Shown here one piece after another: positions 1 to 6,001 of a stretch of 64,000 bases of DNA. This stretch comes from Roseobacter sp. HKCCD6576-2. GTDB lineage: Bacteria > Pseudomonadota > Alphaproteobacteria > Rhodobacterales > Rhodobacteraceae. How positions within the stretch are numbered: position 1 is the stretch's first letter; every line of letters starts with the position of its first letter. The DNA lies in NCBI RefSeq assembly GCF_013179285.1, contig NZ_WVNW01000005.1, positions 1-64,000 of the forward strand. The letters are read 5' to 3'. A program made the position numbers and the translations under genes. The notes below the pieces were generated by a model. The model saw nothing but the letters and a program-made list of their open reading frames with translations, was not told where the DNA came from and ran no database searches.

Positions 1-1
1 A

Positions 2-82
2 ATACGAGCGAAAAACTCTAACTACAAACGGCGGGAAAATCGGGTTTCAGAGCAGATGTCAAAAACATCCTCATCGAGATGA
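2..82 (+). CDS. 3' end of an unidentified upstream gene (partial, tentative)
   Basis: An open frame runs in from the left edge and stops at TGA 80-82. That stop would overlap the ATG of the next gene as ATGA, the usual sign of a translationally coupled operon. The 26 visible residues are polar and basic, and no family can be named. A second frame is also open from the edge to a stop at 84-86, so the choice rests only on the ATGA overlap. Confidence 0.3.
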   Translation: MRAKNSNYKRRENRVSEQMSKTSSSR

Positions 83-288
83 GTGACGAACTCTACGCCG
101 AACGAGAAGACTATGAAGACGGTTTTTCGATAGTCACAAAAAGTGGGCTTCGCATCACAAAAGACAAACTGACGGTCTCTCGACCGTTCTCAGTAGATGG
201 AAACAAAACAACTATCGATGCTGTGCAAACCTTTCAACGACTTCAGGAACAACTCAACGAGCTATTGAATCTCCATCTCATTGACTAG
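79..288 (+). CDS. hypothetical 69-aa acidic protein
   Basis: Product not recognised. It is a small soluble protein with an acidic N-terminus (MSDELYAEREDYED), a short central part rich in beta formers, and a C-terminal amphipathic helix (about residues 45-66, TFQRLQEQLNELLNL) that could mediate oligomerisation. The stop is 8 nt before the TTG start of the membrane-protein gene downstream, and the ATG overlaps a possible upstream stop as ATGA, so it sits in a tight operon. Base and codon use (many AAA, ACA, GAA codons) are more AT-rich than in the core genes to the right, which suggests acquired DNA. Confidence 0.6.
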   Translation: MSDELYAEREDYEDGFSIVTKSGLRITKDKLTVSRPFSVDGNKTTIDAVQTFQRLQEQLNELLNLHLID

Positions 289-296
289 AGGTAGAA

Positions 297-779
297 TTGA
301 CCCCAGCAAAGAACATATCGTGGCTTCGAGTGTTTTATGTTGCTGGCACCTTGGTCCTTTCCGTAGTCGCGGCTTGGCATGCCGGACCATGGCTCAAAGG
401 ATCAGACGCCGCTCTACAGTTCATTGGTCTCGCCTTTTCAATTCTTGCCGCAACTCTTTTTGCAGTTGTAGCGATTGTTGGTGACCCAGGGATGCTATTG
501 CCTGGTTCGCGCCGAGTGGCTTGGGAAAGCCTGAAAGAAGTACAGAAGAAACTGCAACGACTAAACGTGATCTTTGTGATTCATCTTTTGACTATCTTTC
601 TCCTCGTCGTTTGCTCGATTGTGAAGAATAACAACTTCGAAAAATTAGACGCCCTATTCTCGGTCTTGGCCTTCTTGGCAACTAGTGGTTTCTTGCTGTC
701 TCTGACATTGCCATTCGAGCTTGGAACGGCTCAGCGTCTTCGTCTCGAGCAAGAGTTGTCTAACCGGAACAAATCCTAA
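297..779 (+). CDS. hypothetical 160-aa membrane protein, four predicted TM helices
   Basis: Product not recognised. Hydrophobic segments lie at about residues 9-29, 40-62, 89-109 and 117-140. A basic loop with short coiled-coil character (about 71-90) separates helices 2 and 3, and the tail is charged. The start is TTG at 297, supported by AGAGG just upstream at 287-291; no ATG gives a better start. It follows the 69-aa gene by 8 nt, so the two are probably co-transcribed. Composition is more AT-rich than the rest of the window. A soluble small protein with a small multi-TM partner recalls many accessory or defence-type cassettes, but that is only analogy. Confidence 0.7.
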   Translation: MTPAKNISWLRVFYVAGTLVLSVVAAWHAGPWLKGSDAALQFIGLAFSILAATLFAVVAIVGDPGMLLPGSRRVAWESLKEVQKKLQRLNVIFVIHLLTIFLLVVCSIVKNNNFEKLDALFSVLAFLATSGFLLSLTLPFELGTAQRLRLEQELSNRNKS

Positions 780-816
780 TGAATGGCTGTAGGGCACCTT
801 CCGGTCTCACCGGGCA

Positions 817-846
817 GCGCCCGAACCGCCCCCACGGGGCGGGCGC
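817..846. repeat. GC-rich intergenic hairpin repeat (copy 1)
   Basis: GCGCCC (817-822) pairs with GGGCGC (841-846), and GCCCC (828-832) with GGGGC (836-840), around a 3-nt loop. A 5-nt bulge lies on the left arm. It sits in the gap after the membrane-protein gene. A second element with the same nested plan and the same GGCGCTT-like right end is at 20995-21024. I recall such GC-rich hairpins as common between genes in Rhodobacterales. Reading frames through it are not credible genes. Confidence 0.6.
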
Positions 847-962
847 TTCTCGCCCTCCCCTCGGTCCGGGCCCTGCCCTCTGCGTTATGTGAAACCCGTT
901 CGGCCCGATTTCGACTGGCGCGACACCAAACGCACACCCCGGAACTCCGCCCGTTCGGCGCT

Positions 963-985
963 TGAAAGCGCCACTGGCGCTTTCA
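963..985 (-). terminator. hairpin at the 3' end of the DoxX-like gene
   Basis: TGAAAGCGCC (963-972) and GGCGCTTTCA (976-985) are perfect 10-bp reverse complements with a 3-nt loop. The hairpin begins at the stop codon of the DoxX-like gene (983-985 on the minus strand). A second perfect hairpin, TCCGGC-ttt-GCCGGA, at 986-1000 lies in the last codons of the gene. There is no T-tract, so termination is plausible but not proven; this may be a repeat. Confidence 0.45.
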
Positions 986-1345
986 TCCGGCTTTGCCGGA
1001 CCCGCGCCTTACCCCACCCCGGTTCACAATGAAAATCGCCGAGAGCAGCACCACCAGCGCGGGCAGACCCGCGGGCAGCGGTGGAAAGGACAGGTGGTAA
1101 TAGATCGCGCCCAGCATGATCCCCGCAATCCCCAGCGCCGCCCAGACCGAGGTCTGGCGCAGCCACAGCCCCGCCGCCCCCGCCAACTCGCAGACCCCAA
1201 CCGCATAGACCAACCAGCCCGGCGTGCCGAGATCGGCAAACACGCCATGCGCCACCGGATGCCCGGTCAGTTTCGCCACGCCGCCCGCTATCATCACCAG
1301 CGTCGTGATCCCCATTGCGGTCCAGAACGCGACTCTCATGGCCAT
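983..1345 (-). CDS. DoxX-like small integral membrane protein
   Basis: A 120-aa protein with four hydrophobic helices at about residues 7-25, 44-62, 66-86 and 90-110. The pattern of MxxAGxxKLxG after helix 1, Gly-rich turns and an AGxxGL motif in helix 3 matches the DoxX/DoxX_2 family of four-helix membrane proteins, often linked to redox or thiol stress. The start is ATG 1345 or the ATG two codons later; a GGCGG just upstream fits either weakly. Neighbours give no functional hint. The last codons form a hairpin (986-1000). The family call is fairly safe; the role is unknown. Confidence 0.75.
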   Translation of the reverse strand: MAMRVAFWTAMGITTLVMIAGGVAKLTGHPVAHGVFADLGTPGWLVYAVGVCELAGAAGLWLRQTSVWAALGIAGIMLGAIYYHLSFPPLPAGLPALVVLLSAIFIVNRGGVRRGSGKAG

Positions 1346-1739
1346 CCGCCGTCTGTTTCTACCAAGGCTAGGGGCCAGGCGGCGCGCCGGGAACGCACGT
1401 CCTCGTTAGGTCTCTCCATCGTGATTGGGGCGTGAAACGGGCCAATCGACCGCCGAAGGGCGATTCCCGCGCGCGTATGTATGACATCCAGACCGTTTCT
1501 GTATCGGTTCCATATCCGCCGATTCCGGCAAAAATCGCCTTCGCACCCGCAGAAACTGCGGGTCACATCCACACCCCGTCCCGGCCCCGCCCAACCCTGC
1601 CGCCGCAAACCGTTTTTCCGCCCCGCCCCCAGCGCACCCCCAGACTTACCCACCATTTCATCCCCAAGAAATTTCCATGCTGCACTGCTTCACACTTGCG
1701 CGATCTCGGTTTGGTTTGTGAATGTTTTGTTACCGCAAC
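1346..1739. other. gap without a recognisable gene
   Basis: Open frames here are GC-driven and give low-complexity Pro/Arg-rich translations with no family resemblance. A perfect hairpin ACCCGCAG-aaa-CTGCGGGT lies at 1545-1563 and is not followed by a T-tract on either strand. A weak promoter for the RNA to the right could be TTGCGC at 1696-1701 with TGAATG 17 nt later, but this is not convincing. Otherwise nothing is seen. Confidence 0.5.
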
Positions 1740-1917
1740 GGGGCAACCCCAAGCGGGGCGCAGACGGCCCCTTCGAGGAGCCGGAGCGGATCGGGTCAGG
1801 ACATGAGCTTGGACCGAAACGTGCCGGATCGGGGACGCGGGCGAGATCACCAAGAGGTCTTCGGACAAGGCGGTGGAGGAGCCAGTGTTACTCGGGCAAA
1901 AAGCGCGCGATTACAGG

Positions 1918-2127
1918 CCTTTCGAGGGTTGTAGGCGCATCCAGAGGGGAATGCTTTCGGGCGGAAACCGATGGGGTTGTGGGATAGTCTTTCGGGTCAG
2001 GACCGCAACAGCCACAGACGGACCCTCGGGTGTGGATGTGGTGCCGTGAGACCGGGCTTTCGGGCAACGGGCGCGGCGGGTCATGGGAACGGCTTTCGGG
2101 CTGGAACCAGACCAGCGGCGGATCGCA
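1918..2127 (+). repeat. six degenerate units of about 35 nt with a CTTTCGGG core
   Basis: The TCG of a CTTTCGGG-like core recurs at 1922, 1957, 1992, 2026, 2060 and 2096, spacings of 35, 35, 34, 34 and 36 nt. Three units continue alike after the core (GGCGGAAACC, GGTCAGGACC, GGCTGGAACC). The period is not a multiple of three, so a repeat protein is unlikely. The units are too diverged and lack identical repeats, so this is not a CRISPR array. It lies within the candidate structured RNA. Confidence 0.55.
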
Positions 2128-2176
2128 AGATCCAATGCAACTGGGCCAAACGCCCTCCTGGGGGGAATGGTTCATC

Positions 2177-2246
2177 GAAGGCGTCAGGAAAGGGTTTCGG
2201 CCCAATGCGAGGACCGCGTCTGAGCACCTGACGCCTTCATCTTTTT
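2177..2246 (+). terminator. branched terminator-like structure ending the candidate RNA
   Basis: GAAGGCGTCAGG (2177-2188) and CCTGACGCCTTC (2227-2238) are perfect reverse complements. They enclose GGG-tttcgg-CCC (2192-2203) and a small GCG/CGC hairpin, and are followed by ATCTTTTT. A GC-rich stem followed by a T-run on the plus strand fits intrinsic termination, although the loop is longer than usual. Confidence 0.5.
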
Positions 2247-2265
2247 CCGCACCCTGGAAACGAAA

Positions 2266-2298
2266 CGGGACCTGACTGCCATGAACAGTCAGGCCCCG
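2266..2298. other. strong 12-bp hairpin downstream of the candidate RNA
   Basis: CGGG-a-CCTGACTG (2266-2278) pairs with CAGTCAGG-c-CCCG (2286-2298) around a 7-nt loop with one A/C mismatch. No T-run follows. The CCTGA/TCAGG element resembles part of the preceding 12-bp stem. To the right, CCCCAtaCAC (2341-2350) can pair with GTGTGGGG (2388-2395) around a CCATATATGG palindrome (2371-2380). No gene is seen from 2299 to 2507. Confidence 0.45.
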
Positions 2299-2507
2299 TC
2301 CGCGTCAGTAATGCGTACCGCGTCTATGCACCTGTACCCACCCCATACACGGGCCGTTGCCGCAGATCAACCATATATGGCGACCTAGTGTGGGGAATCC
2401 TCATGATAGGCCTGTTGTATCTAGATATTGAGGTCGTCGCGCGTGGCGCACAGAACCCGGTTGCCGAAGATAAATCGGATGTTTTGATCAACTATACCGG
2501 ATCTATC

Positions 2508-2789
2508 TCAGCGCTGTGACACACCGCGCGCGGCGTCTGGGTGCTCTGCGATGAAGTGTTTCAGCACCACAAACAGCTCCCGCGCGTGAGACAGATCATC
2601 CGCATGCAATGCCTGACGGATGTCATCGCAAATCATCTCCTGCACCCTTTGCGGCCCGTGATGCAGCCCCATCATCCGCTCCGCTAGTGCCGACGCATTG
2701 AGATCGGGCAGCCCTTCATGTTCCGCAACCGCCGCGATTTCCGCGCGACTCAGGCAAGTCATGTCTTCGATATCGTCAAGTGTAATCAT
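2508..2789 (-). CDS. conserved small hypothetical protein (93 aa)
   Basis: A small acidic all-helical protein starting MITLDDIEDMT. I recall similar short proteins in many Rhodobacterales, without an assigned function. The residues are mostly helix formers with several Asp/Glu/His and no membrane segment. The start is ATG at 2787-2789, preceded by a strong GGGAGGGG 8 nt upstream; an in-frame TTG at 2813 lies beyond that ribosome site and is rejected. It is divergent from the small membrane protein at 2942. Confidence 0.65.
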   Translation of the reverse strand: MITLDDIEDMTCLSRAEIAAVAEHEGLPDLNASALAERMMGLHHGPQRVQEMICDDIRQALHADDLSHARELFVVLKHFIAEHPDAARGVSQR

Positions 2790-2941
2790 TGGCTTAGCCC
2801 CTCCCAGGCGCAACCGTTACAAATCTGTTACATTTTATCACGCGAGGACACGTGCCCATCTGATCCAAGTCAAAGACATTGATTGACCGCGCCGATACTT
2901 CCGAATGAAGGAACCGCGCCCTAAGGAGATGGACGACACAT

Positions 2942-3121
2942 ATGCGCTTGTTTTTCTTGTTGTTTACCATGGCCAGCACAGCGTTGGCCGGTGCTGGTGT
3001 GGTCGCCGTTCTGGCGATGCAGATGGATGGCTGGCAACCGATCGTCGCTGCCGCCGCAATCGGCGCTGTCATCGCCGCGCCCGTGTCCTGGATCGCCGCG
3101 AAGAAGATTCGAGCCCAGTAG
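2942..3121 (+). CDS. 59-aa two-helix membrane protein
   Basis: A short gene from ATG 2942 to TAG 3119-3121, with AAGGAG about 13 nt upstream. Helix 1 (about residues 3-26, starting RLFFLLF) may be an uncleaved signal anchor. Helix 2 (about 31-53) is Ala-rich and contains GAVIAAPVSW. The C-terminus is basic (KKIRAQ). Rhodobacterales genomes carry many proteins of this size and pattern, which I recall being labelled 'CTP synthetase' in databases; the protein is far too small for that enzyme. The role is unknown. It lies just before the convergent esterase gene. Confidence 0.65.
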   Translation: MRLFFLLFTMASTALAGAGVVAVLAMQMDGWQPIVAAAAIGAVIAAPVSWIAAKKIRAQ

Positions 3122-3144
3122 GCAATCGAATTTCAGGTCGACGG

Positions 3145-3903
3145 TTACGCGTTCAGATACGCAGCAACCGTGGCCTCAAACTCCCGAGGCTTGTCGGCGT
3201 GAAGCCAATGCCCCGCGCCGGGTATCTTTGCGAACCGTGCCGCCGGAAAGAGGGCGCGGATCGGGTCACGATGCTCGGGCCGCACGTAATCCGAAGCCGC
3301 ACCGGACAGGAATAATGTCGGCCCATCGAACTGCCCGGCAATCTCGGGCCAGCCGATGATTTTCGGCATAAACGTCTCCAACACATCGAGGTTTAGACGC
3401 CAGGCCCGACCTTTGACGTCCAAAGACTGCAGCAAAAACGCCCGCACGCCGTCCTCGGGCACCGTCGCTTGCAAAGCCTCATCCGCGTCCCGCCGGGTCT
3501 CGACCTTCGAGAGATCAAGCGCCCGCATCGCGTGGATCAACTGCACCTGCGTATGGCCATAGGGGACCGGCGCAATATCCGCAACGACGAGGCGCCGAAC
3601 CTGTTCGGGATGCAGAAGCGCCAAGGCCATCGACGCCTTGCCCCCCATGGAATGCCCGACAATATCGGCCTGGCCGCCGAGCGTGCCAATCACCTCGGCC
3701 AGATCCGCAGCCAAGTCGGCATATTCATGACCATTCTCCCAAGGGCTCTGGCCATGATTGCGCATATCCACGCTGATCACCTGCCGCGTTTCCGACATCC
3801 GTTTGGCAATCACATTCCAGTTTCGGGCCGAGCCAAAAAGCCCATGCGCAATGAGGATCGGGGGCAGATCACTGGGATCGCCGAAATGAGAAATCGCAAG
3901 CAT
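3145..3903 (-). CDS. alpha/beta hydrolase, YbfF/ABHD11-like esterase
   Basis: A 252-aa alpha/beta-hydrolase. The oxyanion region HGLFGSARNW (about residues 20-29) and MRNHGQSP (about 47-54) come first. The nucleophile elbow GHSMGG (Ser about 86), the acid in the ASDYV segment (Asp about 203) and the His in GAGHWLH (about 231) complete the triad. The HGLFGS...DMRNHGQS signature is typical of the YbfF/ABHD11 esterases, which hydrolyse short acyl or acyl-thioester substrates in the cytoplasm. The substrate here cannot be read from sequence. It is convergent with the small membrane protein gene and divergent from the gene at 3995. Confidence 0.85.
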   Translation of the reverse strand: MLAISHFGDPSDLPPILIAHGLFGSARNWNVIAKRMSETRQVISVDMRNHGQSPWENGHEYADLAADLAEVIGTLGGQADIVGHSMGGKASMALALLHPEQVRRLVVADIAPVPYGHTQVQLIHAMRALDLSKVETRRDADEALQATVPEDGVRAFLLQSLDVKGRAWRLNLDVLETFMPKIIGWPEIAGQFDGPTLFLSGAASDYVRPEHRDPIRALFPAARFAKIPGAGHWLHADKPREFEATVAAYLNA

Positions 3904-3994
3904 AGCCCCTTCTAACGACCGCCGCTCAGATCAACCAGAGGGGTTGAGCGTCGCGAATCCGGCTCTATGGTGCGCCCCGTCAATTGGGGGCCAG

Positions 3995-4366
3995 ATGACA
4001 CCGGATCGGTTGCATGACATGATGGAAGAAGGCCGGGCGCTGATCGCGGAGCGGCTCGGCATTCGCGCGCGCAGCTTTGCCAAAGCGGTGCGCCGCGCCG
4101 GACGCCTTTTGCCAGCGCCCGCGCGCCAAGCTGCAGATTACCTGCTCGAACTGGAGCGCCGGCTTGAGCATCCAAAACTGGCGCAAAAGGTTGACCCGGC
4201 CCCGGCGGAACACGCTTTGGCGACATTCAAAGCCCAATTGCGGAGCATTGAGCCGGGCAAGCGCCAAGCGCAAACGCGGGCGATCCTTGGCGCGGAGATC
4301 GGTTTTCGGATTGCCGTCGTCTTGGCTGTGTTTATCGCAGTGTTGGTTTGGCGCGGGATCGTCTGA
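3995..4366 (+). CDS. conserved hypothetical protein with C-terminal TM anchor (123 aa)
   Basis: Product not recognised. It is a helical, Arg- and Ala-rich protein: a long amphipathic N-terminal part (about residues 1-90) is followed by one C-terminal hydrophobic helix (about 100-119), so it is probably a tail-anchored inner-membrane protein facing the cytoplasm. The chosen start is ATG 3995 (MTPDRLHDMMEEG), preceded by GGGGG; an upstream ATG at 3944 would add 17 unlikely residues. It is convergent with the pirin gene. Confidence 0.6.
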   Translation: MTPDRLHDMMEEGRALIAERLGIRARSFAKAVRRAGRLLPAPARQAADYLLELERRLEHPKLAQKVDPAPAEHALATFKAQLRSIEPGKRQAQTRAILGAEIGFRIAVVLAVFIAVLVWRGIV

Positions 4367-4381
4367 CCCCACGCCAACGGC

Positions 4382-5293
4382 TCAATGCGCGGGCTGAATA
4401 AACGTCCCGTTCTGCAAATCGCGCATCGCTTGCTGCAATTCGGCTTGGGTGTTCATCACGATCGGCCCATGCCAGGCGACGGGCTCGTCAATTGGTGCGC
4501 CTGAGATCAAGAGAAACCGCACGCCGTCTGGCCCGGCCTGAACCGTCACCTCATCGCCGGTGCCAAAGCGGATCAACGTCCGATCACCAGAGAGATCGCG
4601 GATGTTCACCTCCTGGCCCATCACCTCTTTCTCAAGCAGCACACCGGTTGGTTGGCTGGCATCGGCAAACGCCGCCGCGCCTTCAAAGACATAGGCAAAA
4701 GCCCGGCGATAGGTGTCGATCTTGAAGGTTTTCTTCACGCCCGCCGGAACTGAAACATCCAGATATTGCGGATCGGCGGCGATCCCGTCCACCGGGCCGG
4801 TTTTGCCCCAGAATTCACCGACGATCACGCGCACAACCGTGCCGTCATCATCGGTCACCTCTGGGATCTCACTGCCCTGCACATCTTGATAGCGCGGCGC
4901 GGTCATTTTCAGGCTGGAGGGTAGATTGCCCCACAACTGGAACCCATGCATCTGCCCCTTGGCGTTCCCGAGCGGCATTTCCTGGTGCATGATGCCCGAC
5001 CCTGCGGTCATCCACTGAACATCGCCCGCGCCGAGCTTGCCGGTATTGCCCAAGCTATCGCCATGTTCGACCGATCCGGCCAACACATAGGTGATTGTCT
5101 CGATCCCGCGATGCGGGTGCCATGGGAAACCTTTCAGGTAATCCTCGGGCCGCTCATTGCGGAAATCATCGAACAGCAGGAACGGGTCCAACTCGGTCGG
5201 ATCCTGGAACCCGAACGCGCGGTGCAAATGAACGCCGGCGCCCTCCATGGTCGGCATGGCGCGGCGGGTTTCTGTGACAGGTCGGATAGACAT
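4382..5293 (-). CDS. pirin family protein
   Basis: A 303-aa bicupin of the pirin family. The N-terminal cupin carries the metal ligands: HPHRG (His about 58 and 60) and the SGIMHQE segment (His about 102, Glu about 104). The C-terminal pirin_C domain starts near residue 180. Length matches the family (about 290-310). Bacterial pirins bind Fe or other metals; some have quercetinase activity and others modulate pyruvate dehydrogenase or stress responses, so the specific role is open. GAGAGGA lies upstream of the start. The family assignment is secure. Confidence 0.9.
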   Translation of the reverse strand: MSIRPVTETRRAMPTMEGAGVHLHRAFGFQDPTELDPFLLFDDFRNERPEDYLKGFPWHPHRGIETITYVLAGSVEHGDSLGNTGKLGAGDVQWMTAGSGIMHQEMPLGNAKGQMHGFQLWGNLPSSLKMTAPRYQDVQGSEIPEVTDDDGTVVRVIVGEFWGKTGPVDGIAADPQYLDVSVPAGVKKTFKIDTYRRAFAYVFEGAAAFADASQPTGVLLEKEVMGQEVNIRDLSGDRTLIRFGTGDEVTVQAGPDGVRFLLISGAPIDEPVAWHGPIVMNTQAELQQAMRDLQNGTFIQPAH

Positions 5294-5498
5294 CGGTCCT
5301 CTCCTCTTTTCAAAGCTTGCGGCAGATATATCGCGGAGCGGTCATGCGACAATTCCAAGTCCCTGAACGGGGTCTGTGCAGCGATGCACGGGGGAAACGG
5401 AGCGGGGATATGGGCCGGTGCCAATGGGCAAAGCCGCCCCTCCCCTCGCCAATCCTGATGGAACCCGCTATGGCAGCGCGACGCAACGGAGAGACGCT

Positions 5499-5981
5499 AT
5501 GGACGACGAGGTCATCGCAGCCATCGAACCGAAAACCGCTCGACGCTATGTCGCGACGGGCATTTTGGGGCTGCTAGGGATGATGTTGCTTTACATCGCG
5601 GCGGCGACCCCGCCCGCCGATCTCGGCTGGCTGGTCTTTCTGATCGTGCTTGGTGCCGCCATGCTCTACCTCTCGTGGAAGCTGTGGGAAGCCAGCAGCA
5701 TCACTCTGGAGTTGACACGCGCGGAATTGCGCGAGGCTGACGGCACTGTACTGGCGCGGATCGATAATATCGCATCGGTCGATCGCGGGTTTTTCGCCTT
5801 CAAACCGGCAAGCGGCTTCATAATTCGCCTGAAAGAGCCGGACAGCGGCGTCTACAAACCCGGCCTTTGGTGGCGCTACAAACGCACAATCCTGGTCGGT
5901 GGCGTCACCTCTCGGGCGCAGTCGAAATCCGTGGCCGATCTGATCCGCGTGCTGCTCGTGCAACGCGACCAAGACAGCTGA
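5499..5981 (+). CDS. conserved hypothetical membrane protein (160 aa)
   Basis: Two adjacent hydrophobic helices at about residues 20-40 and 44-63 are followed by a cytoplasmic beta-rich domain resembling the small PH-like domains of bacterial two-TM proteins. The start is ATG 5499, with ACGGAGAG 6-13 nt upstream; in-frame upstream codons precede this site and read as low-complexity. I recall proteins of this layout in Rhodobacterales without a function. It is convergent with glutamate dehydrogenase (20 nt between the stops). Confidence 0.65.
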   Translation: MDDEVIAAIEPKTARRYVATGILGLLGMMLLYIAAATPPADLGWLVFLIVLGAAMLYLSWKLWEASSITLELTRAELREADGTVLARIDNIASVDRGFFAFKPASGFIIRLKEPDSGVYKPGLWWRYKRTILVGGVTSRAQSKSVADLIRVLLVQRDQDS

Positions 5982-6001
5982 GCATTCTCGACCGCGCTGA
6001 T

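Larger units (their letters stand above)
1740..2246 (+). ncRNA. candidate large structured non-coding RNA (about 0.5 kb)
   Basis: No credible reading frame crosses this stretch, but it is dense in short hairpins with stable loops when read on the plus strand. Examples are GGGG-caa-CCCC (1740-1750), GTC-TTCG-GAC (1857-1866), CCT-TTCG-AGG (1918-1927), GGATC-GCAA-GATCC (2120-2133, a GNRA loop), CCC-TCCT-GGG (2153-2162) and GGG-tttcgg-CCC (2192-2203). The last lies inside a perfect 12-bp stem, 2177-2188 with 2227-2238, followed by a T-run, which suggests a 3' end. UUCG and GNRA loops appear in RNA sense only on this strand. It does not show the hallmarks I know for RNase P RNA, tmRNA, SRP RNA or 6S RNA. 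The 5' boundary is a guess. Confidence 0.5.

Noticed and set aside
1918-2127. Possible CRISPR array
   Set aside because: Units are degenerate, with no identical repeats or clear spacers, and no cas genes are in the window.
1740-2246. Known RNAs: RNase P RNA, tmRNA, SRP RNA, 6S RNA
   Set aside because: None of the conserved cores I know for these (for example the RNase P GAGGAAAGTCC box or a tmRNA tag frame) is present on either strand.
1971-2275. Overlapping open frames of about 80-86 codons on the plus strand, and 105-codon frames on the minus strand
   Set aside because: They have no ribosome site, read as low-complexity Gly/Arg/Pro-rich protein in competing frames, and the underlying 35-nt periodicity is not a multiple of three. 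Structured RNA explains the region better.
2942-3121. CTP synthetase
   Set aside because: A 59-aa membrane protein cannot be this enzyme; the name appears to be a database error carried over.
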